From NCBI GenBank assembly GCA_029817715.1, contig JARUPY010000398.1, positions 1,984,001 through 2,048,000 of the forward strand: DNA of 64,000 nucleotides, read 5' to 3'. Below the pieces are notes generated by a model, which was not told where the DNA came from, did not search any database, and saw only the letters and a list, made by a program, of their open reading frames with translations. This document shows positions 51,850-60,845 of the stretch, piece after piece (the first letter of the stretch is position 1; every line of letters begins with the position of its first letter). The stretch is from Melastoma dodecandrum (Eukaryota > Streptophyta > Magnoliopsida > Myrtales > Melastomataceae). The position numbers and the translations under genes were made by a program.

Positions 51850-53250
51850 TCACTCAGCCCGGCGTCTTCGACCGGCATAGGGATTGTCCGTCGTCTTCTT
51901 GGAGATGCGGATCGGCACGCCGGGAAGGTCGAAGGTCTCCCGCAGTCCGTTGGCGAGGAAGCGCTCGTAGCTCGTCGGCAGCGCGTCGAGCTGATTTCCG
52001 AATAGGACGAAGTACGGCGGCCGTGCCCGAAGCTGCGTCATGTAGCGGATCTTGATGCGGCGACCGGCGACGGCCGGCGGCGGATGCGCCTCGAGCGTCG
52101 CCTCCAGCCAGCGGTTAAGTCGTGCCGTGGCGATCCGCTTGTTCCAGACCGCCTCGACGCTGACCACCGCTTCCATCAGGCGTTCGACGCCGTAGCCGGT
52201 CGAACCGGAGACGGGCACGACCGCGACGCCCCTGACTTGCGGCAGCAGCCGTTCGGCCTCCTCGCGCAGGTGCGTGAGGCGGCCGCCTTTGTCCTCGACG
52301 AGGTCCCATTTGGATAGGCCTATGACGATCGCTCGGCCCTCGCGTGCGACGAGATCGGCCAGTGTGAGATCCTGCTTCTCGAAGGGTGCCGTCGCATCGA
52401 CGAGGAGGATGACGACCTCGGCGAATTTCGCGGCGCGCAGCGCATCGGCACCGGCGAGCTTCTCAAGCTTGTCCTCGACACGCGCGCGGCGGCGAAGGCC
52501 CGCCGTGTCGAACATCTTCAGCTGTCGCCCGCGCCAGACGAGATCGACGCTGATCGCGTCGCGCGTGATGCCGGCCTCGGGCCCCGTCAGCAGGCGCTCC
52601 TCGCCAAGGATGAAGTTGAGCAGCGTCGACTTGCCGGCGTTGGGACGCCCGACGACCGCGATGCGCAGCGGCTTCGACGTGTCGAGCTCGCTGCCGTCTT
52701 CGTCCTCGTCGAACTGACGCTCGGCGCTCGCCTCGTCCTCGGCCGGCGCCGCGGTCTGCTCGGGCAGCGCCTCCAGCAGCGCCGCGTAGAGTTCGCCGAA
52801 CCCGTCGCCGTGCTCCGCGGAGAGCGGGATCGGCTCGCCGAGGCCGAGTTCGAAGGCTTCGAGGGCCCCTTCCCCGCCGAGGCGCCCCTCGGCCTTGTTG
52901 GCGATGAGGATCAGCGGCTTGCTCGCACGGCGCACCAGCGCCGCGAAGGCGCGGTCGTCCGGCGTCAGGCCCGTGCGCGCGTCAACCACGAAGAAGAGCG
53001 CATCGGCTGAGAGGACGGCGGCCTCGGTCTGCGCGCGGGCGCGTCCGGTGAGCGAGGCCGCATCGCCCTCCTCGAAACCGGCGGTATCGATGATCGTGAA
53101 GCGCAGATCGCCCAGACGGGCCTCGCCCTCACGACGGTCGCGCGTGACTCCCGGCCGATCATCGACGAGCGCGAGCTTCTTACCCACCAGGCGATTGAAG
53201 AGCGTCGACTTGCCGACGTTCGGCCGGCCGATGATGGCGATCGTGAACAT
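51850..53250 (-). CDS. der: Ribosome biogenesis GTPase Der (EngA)
   Basis: Double GTPase needed for 50S subunit maturation, 466 residues. First G domain has [18 protein letters not shown] and NKAEG; the second has [26 protein letters not shown] and LSKWDLV. Between them is an acidic linker ([21 protein letters not shown]). A C-terminal KH-like domain ends with NPYAGRRRR. It follows the TPR membrane protein gene by nine bases. Confidence 0.98.
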   Translation of the reverse strand: MFTIAIIGRPNVGKSTLFNRLVGKKLALVDDRPGVTRDRREGEARLGDLRFTIIDTAGFEEGDAASLTGRARAQTEAAVLSADALFFVVDARTGLTPDDRAFAALVRRASKPLILIANKAEGRLGGEGALEAFELGLGEPIPLSAEHGDGFGELYAALLEALPEQTAAPAEDEASAERQFDEDEDGSELDTSKPLRIAVVGRPNAGKSTLLNFILGEERLLTGPEAGITRDAISVDLVWRGRQLKMFDTAGLRRRARVEDKLEKLAGADALRAAKFAEVVILLVDATAPFEKQDLTLADLVAREGRAIVIGLSKWDLVEDKGGRLTHLREEAERLLPQVRGVAVVPVSGSTGYGVERLMEAVVSVEAVWNKRIATARLNRWLEATLEAHPPPAVAGRRIKIRYMTQLRARPPYFVLFGNQLDALPTSYERFLANGLRETFDLPGVPIRISKKTTDNPYAGRRRRAE

Positions 53251-53259
53251 GAGCTCGAG

Positions 53260-54033
53260 CTAGCGGGCCGCGCCCGCGGCGGGGGATGGCGGCGGGGGCT
53301 GCGTTGCGGGCGCAGGCGCGGCCGGCGCGGCAGTCGCGGGCGCCGGCGTCACCTGCGCGGGGGGCGGCTGCGTCGCCATGTCCGTCGTGGTGCCGCCAGC
53401 GGCCAGGGCGCTGAACGCTTCCGCACGGTTGCGCAGGGCGGAGGGCGCGCCGAAATCGTCCATGATGGCCTTGAGGTAGTTGCGTGCGGCGGCGTCGTCG
53501 CCGCGCTTCAAGGCCGCCAGCGCCAGCAATTCGCGGATCGAGGCATGGTAGGCGAAGCTCGGATCGGCGAAGCGGCCGTAGCGCTGCTCGAAGGCCTTGG
53601 GATCGCTGCGATCGACGCGCAGCAGAGCACCCCGGAACAGCGCCGTATCGCGCATCGAGGCCGGCAGCGACGTATCCTCGGCGATCGCATCGAAGGCCTT
53701 GGCCGCCCCCTCGGGGTCCTTGGCGGATTGCACTTCCGCCGCGCGCATCCGGGCGAGCAAGGCGGATCCGGGCGCCCCGCCCCGGGCGATCCCTTCGAGC
53801 GCCGCGACGGCCGCGTCCGGCTTGCCCGTCTTGGCGAGATCCTGCGCGGCGACGAAGCGCGCGTTTTCCTGCTGCGCGGCCGCGAGCCGCGAATCCTGCC
53901 ACCAGCGCCACCCGCCGGAGCCCCCGACGATCGCGAGAATCAGGGCGACGATCGGCACCTGGTAGCGCTTCAGCAGGGCCATGGCGCGGTCGCGACGATA
54001 GTCCTCGTCGACCTCGCGGATGAAATCGGACAT
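53260..54033 (-). CDS. YfgM-like tetratricopeptide membrane protein
   Basis: A 257-residue inner-membrane protein: short cytoplasmic start (MSDFIREVDEDYRRDRAMALLKRY), one membrane helix (QVPIVALILAIVGGSGGWRWW), then periplasmic TPR-like helices (AAVAALEGIARGGAPGSALLARMRAAEVQ, AFDAIAEDTSLPASMRDTALFRGALL). The tail is Pro/Ala-rich and about 50 residues long. This matches the TPR_21/YfgM family, implicated in chaperoning of secreted proteins and usually encoded next to der. Confidence 0.88.
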   Translation of the reverse strand: MSDFIREVDEDYRRDRAMALLKRYQVPIVALILAIVGGSGGWRWWQDSRLAAAQQENARFVAAQDLAKTGKPDAAVAALEGIARGGAPGSALLARMRAAEVQSAKDPEGAAKAFDAIAEDTSLPASMRDTALFRGALLRVDRSDPKAFEQRYGRFADPSFAYHASIRELLALAALKRGDDAAARNYLKAIMDDFGAPSALRNRAEAFSALAAGGTTTDMATQPPPAQVTPAPATAAPAAPAPATQPPPPSPAAGAAR

Positions 54034-54222
54034 GAGCGTGCTCTAGATGCGGTCGGCAGGCCCTAGCACGGCCTCGGGCTCGCGGCCATGCCCGATCTCC
54101 GGTCGGTGTACCGCTACGCAAGCGCATTATGCTTGGGCTCGCTTAGGCACGACGGCAAAGTTGCCGGGCGTTGCGGCCTGTTGACCATCATCGGGTTGCA
54201 GGCTCGCATGAGAGACTACCTG

Positions 54223-54231
54223 TGCTAGTAT
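54223..54231 (+). promoter_or_regulatory. Extended -10 promoter element of the nuclease-ATPase operon
   Basis: TGCTAGTAT is an extended -10 (TGN plus TAGTAT). No good -35 lies at proper spacing; TTGCAG at 54196 is too far. It sits 11 bases before the first possible start of the operon, so the message may have almost no leader, or the true start is further inside the gene. Confidence 0.35.
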
Positions 54232-54241
54232 CCGCGGGTTC

Positions 54242-55228
54242 TTGGTCGCACTCTTTCGATGTCGCCTTTTGCCCATTCATTTCGACAGCCACGCCCTGCC
54301 GATCGTGTCTCGCCACGACGTGGCGGCGCACATCAACGCCATCGCGCCGCATGAGCGCCTGACCCTCGTCGGGCGGGACGTCTCCGCCTTCCGCGACCTC
54401 CTGGCGCGCGCGAGCGATCTCGAGCGCCCGATCCTCTTCCTGGACTTCGACGCGGCGGCGACGGCGGAGAGTGTCGTCGCGCGCATTCTCGACGATCTTG
54501 CCGACCTCGCCCTGGCGACATGGCCGGATTGGCGGCCCGGCGCCCCGACGCCCTGGCGACGCGCCGCCGAGAAGGTCGCCGCGGCCGGCGCCGCCCCCCG
54601 CTTCCGGCGGGTCGCAAGCGAGATCGAGCTCGTCCAGCTCCTCGACGTTCTCGGCGATATCGTGCTCGTCGCGGGTATCGATCCCGTGCGGACGGGCAGC
54701 GCGGCCGCCGCCATCGCCGCGCTCGAATGGGCGGTCCGGCACGGCGCTGCGGCGGTTGCCCTTCTCGCCAGCCAGCCGACCCCCTTCGCGCCCTACGATC
54801 GAATCCTCTACGGCGCGCTGGAGATCGCGCCCGCGCCGATGCCGATCGTCGAGCGCAGCATCCTGCCGCCCGTACGCGGGCCAGCCGGCAGCGTGGTCGA
54901 GCAACGGGTGCGCGCGGCCTTGCGACGCGACGACGAACTCGGGCCGCTGTTCGAGTCCGAGGTGACGCTGACCCTCGGTTCCCTCGCGCTGCAGCCGCGG
55001 GTCGACCTGTGCTGGCGCGAAGGCCGCGTCATCGTCGAACTCGACGGCCCCGAGCATTTCGGCGACCCCGCCTACGGGCGCGACCGACATCGGGACTACG
55101 AATTGCTCGTCGCAGGCTACCTCGTGCTGCGTCTGACGAACGCGCAGGTGCAGACGGATCTCCAATTCGCGATCGAGAAGATCCGCAACGTCGTGCGGCT
55201 GAGACGCAACAAGGGAGCAACGGCATGA
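54242..55228 (+). CDS. DUF559/Vsr-like nuclease domain protein
   Basis: Up to 328 residues from TTG 54242; no ATG or good ribosome-binding site marks the start, and GTG near residue 22 is possible. The C-terminal 110 residues form a PD-(D/E)XK nuclease of the Vsr/DUF559 type: E220 in SVVEQRVRAAL, D255 in PRVDLCW, E267/D269 in VIVELDGPEHF, then RDRHRDYELLVAGYLVLRLT. All expected catalytic acids are present. The N-terminal 200 residues are an alpha/beta region of unknown family (ERPILFLDFDAA, LGDIVLVAGID). It overlaps the next gene by four bases. Confidence 0.8.
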   Translation: MVALFRCRLLPIHFDSHALPIVSRHDVAAHINAIAPHERLTLVGRDVSAFRDLLARASDLERPILFLDFDAAATAESVVARILDDLADLALATWPDWRPGAPTPWRRAAEKVAAAGAAPRFRRVASEIELVQLLDVLGDIVLVAGIDPVRTGSAAAAIAALEWAVRHGAAAVALLASQPTPFAPYDRILYGALEIAPAPMPIVERSILPPVRGPAGSVVEQRVRAALRRDDELGPLFESEVTLTLGSLALQPRVDLCWREGRVIVELDGPEHFGDPAYGRDRHRDYELLVAGYLVLRLTNAQVQTDLQFAIEKIRNVVRLRRNKGATA

Positions 55229-55848
55229 GCGGCGACCTCACGCCCCGGCAGGCGCTCCTCGTCTGGTGTCTCCTCGCCAAGCAGGGCGGCGCTTGGCAAG
55301 GAGAGCTTCTGCCCAAGGTGGACGCGAAGGACCGCAAGGCCCTCGAGGCGCGCAAGCTCGTCACGGCCCTGAAGATCAAGGGGCACGGCAACGCGCTGTG
55401 GCTCGAGGTGCAGGACCGCGGCTGGGCCTGGGCCGCTGCCCATTTCGATGCCGGTTTGCCGCCGGCCTACCGCGTGCTCCAGGACCTGCTCGCGCGACTG
55501 CAAGCGCTTGTCGCATCGGGAACCGCGACGCTCGCCGAACTGATCGGAAGCGGACCGACCGAGCCGCCTCCGTCGTCCGTGAGGCAGGCGCCGCGCGCGG
55601 CCATCGAGAAGGCCTATCTCGCCGTCACGCGCAACCGGAAGGGCATCGATGCGCGGCTGAGCGAGGTGCGCGCGCATCTCGCGCTGCCGCGCGACGTCGT
55701 CGATGCGGCCCTCGCCGCGATCCAGCGCGGCGATCCCAAGGCTCGGCTCCTTCGCATCGACGATCAGCACGCGATCACATCCGCGGATCGGGACGCCGCC
55801 TTCCTCTTCGCCGGCGAGCCCTTCCACATCCTCTGGATCATGTCATGA
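55225..55848 (+). CDS. Hypothetical protein of nuclease-ATPase operon
   Basis: A 207-residue, mostly helical soluble protein. The first 70 residues (LTPRQALLVWCLLAKQGGAWQGELLPKVDAKDRKALEARKLVTALKIKGHGNALWLEVQDRGWAWAAAH) read as a winged-helix domain. The last 80 (EKAYLAVTRNRKGIDARLSEVRAHLALPRDVVDAALAAIQRGDPKARLLRIDDQHAITSADRDAAFLF) look like a second one. I recognise no family. Four-base overlaps on both sides show it belongs to the operon, perhaps as a DNA-binding or specificity subunit. Confidence 0.75.
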   Translation: MSGDLTPRQALLVWCLLAKQGGAWQGELLPKVDAKDRKALEARKLVTALKIKGHGNALWLEVQDRGWAWAAAHFDAGLPPAYRVLQDLLARLQALVASGTATLAELIGSGPTEPPPSSVRQAPRAAIEKAYLAVTRNRKGIDARLSEVRAHLALPRDVVDAALAAIQRGDPKARLLRIDDQHAITSADRDAAFLFAGEPFHILWIMS

Positions 55849-58800
55849 CCGCTGCGCTGACGGCCCTGCGCGACGTCGACTTCAGCTGGGTCAGATCGCT
55901 CGAGAGTGTCTGGGACGACGCGGGCACGTCCGGCACCGGCTCCAACGCGGCGCTCGCCGAGGAGATCGTCGCGACGCTCCAGCGCGAGACGAAGGACCCG
56001 AAGCGCAAACCGGCCGGCCGCGTGGTCGTCGGTGCGGCGGGCATCGGCAAGACGCATCTCGTCGCGGAGCTGCGCCGCAAAATTTGGGAGTCCGGCGGCT
56101 GGTTCGTCCTGCTCGACGTGATCGGGATCACAGATTTTTGGAAGAGCGCCGCACTGAGCGTCCTGACGTCCCTCCTGCAGGAGATGCCGGGCGGACGTCG
56201 GCAATACGAGGCGGTGCTCGCGGGGATCGCGCGCCGCCTCAACGTGGAGCAGCAGGTCGAGGCCGCGTTCGCGATCCCCAACATCGATGCCAAGCGCATC
56301 GTCGATCTGCTGATCCCCGGCCTCGCCAAGATCGGCATGGCCGAGACGCAGGCGCACCAGGACGTCTTCCGCGCGCTGGCGCTCCTGCGCTCGCCGGACT
56401 TCGGCGCCGTCGCCGTCGCGCACAGCTGGCTGCAGGGCTACGAGGCCGACGAGCAGGCGCGCAAGGGGCTCGGCCTCATCAAGCCGCCGCCGCCGCCGGT
56501 CGATATCGTGCGCGGGCTGTCGTGGGTGATGAGCCTCGCCGGCCCGACGCTCATCGCCGTCGATCAGATCGATGGCGTCGTCAACGCCGGCCGCGTGACG
56601 ATCGGGACCGACGACCTGACGCGCGGCCCGAGCTTCGCCGATCTCCTCGGCGCCGGTCTGCTACAGCTCTACGACACGGTGACGCGCAGCCAGACCATCG
56701 TGACGTGTCTCTATGATTCGTGGAAGCAGATGGCATCGGGTCTGCGATCGGCCGTCGATCGTTTCGAGCAGCCTCCGATCCCGCTCGCCCCCATGACGCA
56801 GACGACAGCGGTCGCGGACCTGATCGCATCGCGGCTCGCGCCAGCCTACGATGCGGCGTCCTTCAAAGCGCCCCTGGCGACCTGGCCGTTTACGTCCGAG
56901 GCCATCGCGAGCGCCGCCGGCATGATGCCGCGCACGATCCTCATGCGATGCGACGCGTATCGTCGCGCATGCCTGCAGAAGGGCGACGTGGCGCTCTGCC
57001 GGACGCTGAGCTCGAACGTCGACCCCGCGGGACCAGGCGGGGCGGTCCCGAGCGTCCCCGACCCGCTCGACCACGCCTTCGAAACAGCGAAGTCGACCGC
57101 CGCGATCGACAATCTCCTCGACGAGACCGACGACGGTGCCATCGGCCGCCTGCTCCGCGAGACCTTCGATCTCTACGCGAAACAGATCGCGCCACGCGAC
57201 TCGATCGACGTCGAGAGCCGTGGCGACCCGGCGCAGAAGATGCCGCCGCTGCATGGGCGCCTCACCTTCACCTTCCACAGGGAGAACGATCGCGAGCGGC
57301 ACGTCTGCTATCGCGCGATCGAGCACGCAAATCCGATCTCCTATCAGGCACGCCTGCGCGCGGCGCTGACGGCCGCCGGCATCTCGGCGCGCATTCCGGA
57401 CCGACAGCTCCTGATCGTGCGACGCAGTCCCATTCCGGGCGGCGCCAAGACGCGGATGCTGACCGACGCCTTCCTGCAGGCCGGCGGCCTCGTCATCGAC
57501 CCGACGGACGCGGACCTGCGGGCGTTCGTCGCGCTCGCGGCGCTGCGCGACGCGGCGCTCGCGCGCAACGATCTCGCCGCGTTCGAGACGTGGCTGCTGC
57601 GCCGCCGCCCCCTCGACGAGACCGCCTTCTTCCAGCGTGCGGGGCTGTCCACGCAGCCCGGCGTTCCGCGATCGAGCGAAGCGCCGCCGACGGCACCCGA
57701 CGGCGCTTCCCCGCTCACCCAACCCGATCCGGACACCTACGAGTACGGCCGCGCGCCTGCACTCGTCGGCTTCGAGGATGTGCCGAGATCGCCGCAGGCC
57801 GAAGCCGACGCGATCCCCGTCGGCCATCGGCTCGGAGCGGACGGCGAAGCGATTCTCCTGCCTCTCAAGAACCTGCCGCGCCACACCGCGATCATCGCGG
57901 GTGCCGGCTCAGGCAAGACGGTGCTGCTGCGCCGTATCGTCGAAGAGGCGGCGCTCGCCGGCGTCCCGGCGATCGTCATCGATCCGAACAACGACCTCTC
58001 GCGCCTCGGCGACGCATGGCCCGAGCGTCCGGGCACCTTCACCGAGGAGGATGCGGAGAAGGCGAAGGCCTATGTGGCGCATGTCGAGGTCGTGGTCTGG
58101 ACGCCGGGCGTCCATGCCGGCAACCCGCTGTTCCTCTCGGTGCTGCCCGACTTCGCGGAGCTGGGCGCGGATCGCGACGAGCGCCAGCAGGCGATCGAGA
58201 TGGCGGCCGAGACCCTCGGGCCGCTGGCCGGCGCCAAGACCAATCTCCTGCGCGGCGTGCTCGCGGACGCCTTGCGCGCCTTCGCCGCGACGGGCGGCGG
58301 CACGCTGAAGGACATGATCACGCTTCTCGCCGACCTTCCCGAGGGCGTCAGCGAGATCAACGGCGCCGAAAAGCAGGCCGCGAAGATGGCGGACGAGCTG
58401 CGCGCCGCCATCGCCACGAACCCGCTGCTGAAGGGGACGGGCGCGGCGCTCGACCCGGCCTTGCTCTTCGAGGCGAAAGCGCCGGGCCGCACGCGCGTGT
58501 CGGTGATCAATCTGTCCGGCCTCGCCTCCGACGACGCGAAGGAGGATTTCGTCAACAGGCTGCAGATGACGCTCTTCGGTTGGGTCAAGCGCCACCCCTC
58601 GCCACGCGGGCGTCTCTATGTGATCGACGAGGCGCAGATCTTCATCCCGTCCGGCGCCGGCGCGCTGTCGAAGACGAGCGGCGTTCAGCTCGTCGCTCAG
58701 GCCCGCAAGTACGGGCTCGGGATGATCGTGGCGACGCAGGTGCCGCGGGGCATCCACAACCAGGTGGTCTCGAACTGCACCACGCAGTTCTTCGGCAAGC

Positions 58801-59021
58801 AGAACGCGCCCGCGACGATCGAGGCGGCGAAGGAGCTGATCGCCGCGTCCGGCGGCCGTGCCGACGATTTCGGCCGCCTCAAGATGGCGGAGTTCTACTT
58901 CAAGACCGAGGCGAGCGGGAAGCCGGTCAAGATCGCGACCCCGATCTGCCTCTCCTTCCATCCGGCGAACCCGCCGACGCCGGACGAGGTCGTGGCGCGG
59001 GCGAAGCGCTCCGCGCCGTAA
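55845..59021 (+). CDS. Dual P-loop protein: AAA/STAND-like ATPase fused to HerA/FtsK-like ATPase
   Basis: A 1058-residue protein with two ATPase modules. Module 1 (about residues 20-440): Walker A GAAGIGKT at 63-70 and Walker B-like LIAVDQID at 236-243, followed by a helical region, as in AAA/STAND NTPases. Residues 440-640 are a linker including a strand-rich part. Module 2 (about 660-1050): Walker A GAGSGKT at 686-692, IDPNNDLSRLG, Walker B LYVIDEAQIF around D928/E929, and ATQVPRGIHNQVVSNCTTQFFGKQN, the pattern of HerA/DUF87 hexameric DNA translocases. It overlaps the preceding gene by four bases and converges on cbtA. Confidence 0.85.
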   Translation: MTAALTALRDVDFSWVRSLESVWDDAGTSGTGSNAALAEEIVATLQRETKDPKRKPAGRVVVGAAGIGKTHLVAELRRKIWESGGWFVLLDVIGITDFWKSAALSVLTSLLQEMPGGRRQYEAVLAGIARRLNVEQQVEAAFAIPNIDAKRIVDLLIPGLAKIGMAETQAHQDVFRALALLRSPDFGAVAVAHSWLQGYEADEQARKGLGLIKPPPPPVDIVRGLSWVMSLAGPTLIAVDQIDGVVNAGRVTIGTDDLTRGPSFADLLGAGLLQLYDTVTRSQTIVTCLYDSWKQMASGLRSAVDRFEQPPIPLAPMTQTTAVADLIASRLAPAYDAASFKAPLATWPFTSEAIASAAGMMPRTILMRCDAYRRACLQKGDVALCRTLSSNVDPAGPGGAVPSVPDPLDHAFETAKSTAAIDNLLDETDDGAIGRLLRETFDLYAKQIAPRDSIDVESRGDPAQKMPPLHGRLTFTFHRENDRERHVCYRAIEHANPISYQARLRAALTAAGISARIPDRQLLIVRRSPIPGGAKTRMLTDAFLQAGGLVIDPTDADLRAFVALAALRDAALARNDLAAFETWLLRRRPLDETAFFQRAGLSTQPGVPRSSEAPPTAPDGASPLTQPDPDTYEYGRAPALVGFEDVPRSPQAEADAIPVGHRLGADGEAILLPLKNLPRHTAIIAGAGSGKTVLLRRIVEEAALAGVPAIVIDPNNDLSRLGDAWPERPGTFTEEDAEKAKAYVAHVEVVVWTPGVHAGNPLFLSVLPDFAELGADRDERQQAIEMAAETLGPLAGAKTNLLRGVLADALRAFAATGGGTLKDMITLLADLPEGVSEINGAEKQAAKMADELRAAIATNPLLKGTGAALDPALLFEAKAPGRTRVSVINLSGLASDDAKEDFVNRLQMTLFGWVKRHPSPRGRLYVIDEAQIFIPSGAGALSKTSGVQLVAQARKYGLGMIVATQVPRGIHNQVVSNCTTQFFGKQNAPATIEAAKELIAASGGRADDFGRLKMAEFYFKTEASGKPVKIATPICLSFHPANPPTPDEVVARAKRSAP

Positions 59022-59030
59022 GCGGTGGCC

Positions 59031-59771
59031 TCAGCCGGTGGCGTGGCGCTGGGTCAGCGCGCCGAACATGAGCCCGATGCCGGCCCACAGGACGGCCTGC
59101 AGGCCGAGGCTGGCGAGGCGGAAGCTCCAGAGGGTCGCGGCCGGGAAGGCCGCGGGCACCTTGTCGATCGGCGGCAGCAGCGCGACGGCGCCGGCCACCA
59201 TGAGGAGGAACACCGCGATGCCGGCGAGCGCGGCGTTCCAGGCCCCGAGCCGATGCTGCAGCAGGCGCGTCAGACTGCCGGCCGCCAGCATCGCGAGGAC
59301 CGAAATCGCGATCATCGAGAAGAACAAGCCGGTCCGCGCGCCGATGGTCGCCGGCTCGCCGATGGACGGCGGATTGGCAGGATATTTCAGATAGGGCACC
59401 GCATAGACCGCGATGAAGCCGAGCGCGGCCAGCAGCGCCGCGCAGGCACGCGGCGACAGACGCCCGATGCGCCCGTAGGCCAGAGCGAAGACGAGGGCGA
59501 AGAGGCCGCCGAGCGCCGCCCCGTAGACGGTGACCGCCGTCAGAAGACCGACGCCGCTCTGGGTGGCGCGGCTGAAGATTTCGGGGTCGTCGTCGGCCAT
59601 CGGATGGCCGGCCTTGGCGGCGGCTGCCATCTCGGCCTCGTGGTGCGCGCTCTCGAAGGCGATGGCGCGATCTACGGCGGGCTCCCCGACGACCTTGGCG
59701 AAGGCGAACGCGAGCAGGCCCGCGACGAGCCCGACGAGCATGCCCCGCAGCAAGAGCTGATGAACGAGCAT
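59031..59771 (-). CDS. cbtA: Cobalt transporter subunit CbtA
   Basis: Membrane subunit of a B12-regulated cobalt importer, 246 residues with about six helices. The start is VHQLLLRGMLVGLVAGLLAFAFAKVVGEPAVDRAIAFE, then GLLTAVTVYGAALGGLFALVFAL, KYPANPPSIGEPATIGARTGLFF and LRPA-like C-terminal region. ATG at 59771, eight bases after cbtB. Expression is controlled from the riboswitch upstream of cbtB. Confidence 0.94.
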   Translation of the reverse strand: MLVHQLLLRGMLVGLVAGLLAFAFAKVVGEPAVDRAIAFESAHHEAEMAAAAKAGHPMADDDPEIFSRATQSGVGLLTAVTVYGAALGGLFALVFALAYGRIGRLSPRACAALLAALGFIAVYAVPYLKYPANPPSIGEPATIGARTGLFFSMIAISVLAMLAAGSLTRLLQHRLGAWNAALAGIAVFLLMVAGAVALLPPIDKVPAAFPAATLWSFRLASLGLQAVLWAGIGLMFGALTQRHATG

Positions 59772-59779
59772 GGGACCCC

Positions 59780-60010
59780 TCAGTGGCAAGGGAAGCCGAG
59801 GAGGTGGCGTCCGTCGTGCACGAACTCGTGCACCGCCATCCCTTTGATGAGCGAGGTCGCGCCCTCCTCCGCCCCGACGAAGTAGATCGCGAGCAGCAGC
59901 AGCGGCACGAAGAGCAGCCACGGCCAGATCGCCGCGAGGGGGATGGCGGCGGGCAGTGGCCGTGCCGACAGCTTTGCGGACGGCGAGAGCGTGGAAGGCG
60001 AAAGCGTCAT
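59780..60010 (-). CDS. cbtB: Cobalt transporter subunit CbtB
   Basis: Small membrane partner of CbtA, 76 residues: one transmembrane helix (IPLAAIWPWLLFVPLLLLAIYFVGA) and the diagnostic C-terminal His motif HEFVHDGRHLLGFPCH, which probably binds cobalt. First gene behind the cobalamin riboswitch. Confidence 0.94.
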   Translation of the reverse strand: MTLSPSTLSPSAKLSARPLPAAIPLAAIWPWLLFVPLLLLAIYFVGAEEGATSLIKGMAVHEFVHDGRHLLGFPCH

Positions 60011-60059
60011 GGGAAGCCGCGGGGGGATTGCGCGTCCCCGTTGGAGTGCGGACCGTCGA

Positions 60060-60165
60060 TTTCGGGGTCTGGCTCTCCGTCCCGCGGGACGGATCACAGT
60101 GGCGCGACCGCGCCGGCATCCCACCGGCTTCCCGCTCTCGACGGGGGAGACTAGGCAGGCGCGAC
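60060..60165 (-). ncRNA. Cobalamin riboswitch upstream of cbtB-cbtA
   Basis: Read on the - strand from 60165, the leader shows the conserved core blocks in order: GGGAAGCCGGTG, a GATGCCGGCGC segment, CGCGCCACTGTGA, and the B12-box end GAGAGCCAGACC. The order and the GCCACTGT and GCCAGA elements are those of adenosylcobalamin aptamers. About 50 bases remain before cbtB, enough for a switch that hides the ribosome-binding site when B12 is plentiful, turning off cobalt uptake. Confidence 0.88.
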
Positions 60166-60222
60166 GATTCCTGTCAACGACGCCGCAGTTGCCGGCCGTC
60201 CCGGCGTGACCGGAGCGCGCCC

Positions 60223-60789
60223 ATGGTCGTGCGCCTCATCCTCATCGCCCAGGCCGAGAGCGACGCCGCGCGCGCCGGCGTCTTTCCTGGGAACGAGGGG
60301 CTTTCCGAGCGCGGGCGCGCCGCGGCTGCAATTCTGCGGACCCACGTGCCCTGCGCGGACGCCGCGCTGGTGGCACCCGAGCTCGCAGCGCACGAGACCG
60401 CCTCCGAACTCGGTCTCGCGCCCGCCGTCGAGCCGGCGCTGCGCGATCTCGACGTCGGCAACTGGGCCGGCCGCTCGCTGGCCGAGATCGCGGCCGCGGA
60501 CGGGATCGGCGCGGCGGCCTTCCTCACCGATCCGACCTATGCCGGCTACGGCGGCGAATCGCTCGAGGCCTTCGTCGCCCGAGTCGGGCGCTGGCTGCAG
60601 GCCGGTCGCGGCCGCCGCGGCACGACGGTCGCGGTCGCGTCCGCGGCCGTGCTGCGCGCCGCCGTCGTCGCGCTCTTCGGAGCGCCGACCGCCGCGTTCT
60701 GGCAGGTCGACGTCGCCGGCCTCGATGCGCTGACGCTCGGCGCGGACGATCATCGCTGGACCTTGCGCCGCCTCGGCCCCCTCGCCTGA
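60223..60789 (+). CDS. Degenerate histidine-phosphatase family protein
   Basis: A 188-residue protein with the overall plan of phosphoglycerate-mutase-like phosphatases: strand 1 LILIAQAESDAARAGVFPGNEGLSERGRAAA, the RDLDVGNWAGRSLAEI segment, YGGESLEAFVARVGRW and TVAVASAAVLRAAVVALFG. The catalytic RHG is replaced by AQA, and the second catalytic His (normally SHG) is replaced by SAA, so the classical phospho-His mechanism cannot work. It sits beside cbtBA in divergent orientation, so a cobalamin-related binding or regulatory role is possible. ATG at 60223 follows GGAG. Confidence 0.8.
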   Translation: MVVRLILIAQAESDAARAGVFPGNEGLSERGRAAAAILRTHVPCADAALVAPELAAHETASELGLAPAVEPALRDLDVGNWAGRSLAEIAAADGIGAAAFLTDPTYAGYGGESLEAFVARVGRWLQAGRGRRGTTVAVASAAVLRAAVVALFGAPTAAFWQVDVAGLDALTLGADDHRWTLRRLGPLA

Positions 60790-60845
60790 AGCGCGGCGCT
60801 GCGCGCGGGTGCGCGAGCGCACCACATCCCCTATATCGAGGCGAG

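Noticed and set aside
54196..54201. TTGCAG as the -35 box for the nuclease-ATPase operon
   Set aside because: It lies 24 bases from the extended -10, too far for a sigma-70 promoter.
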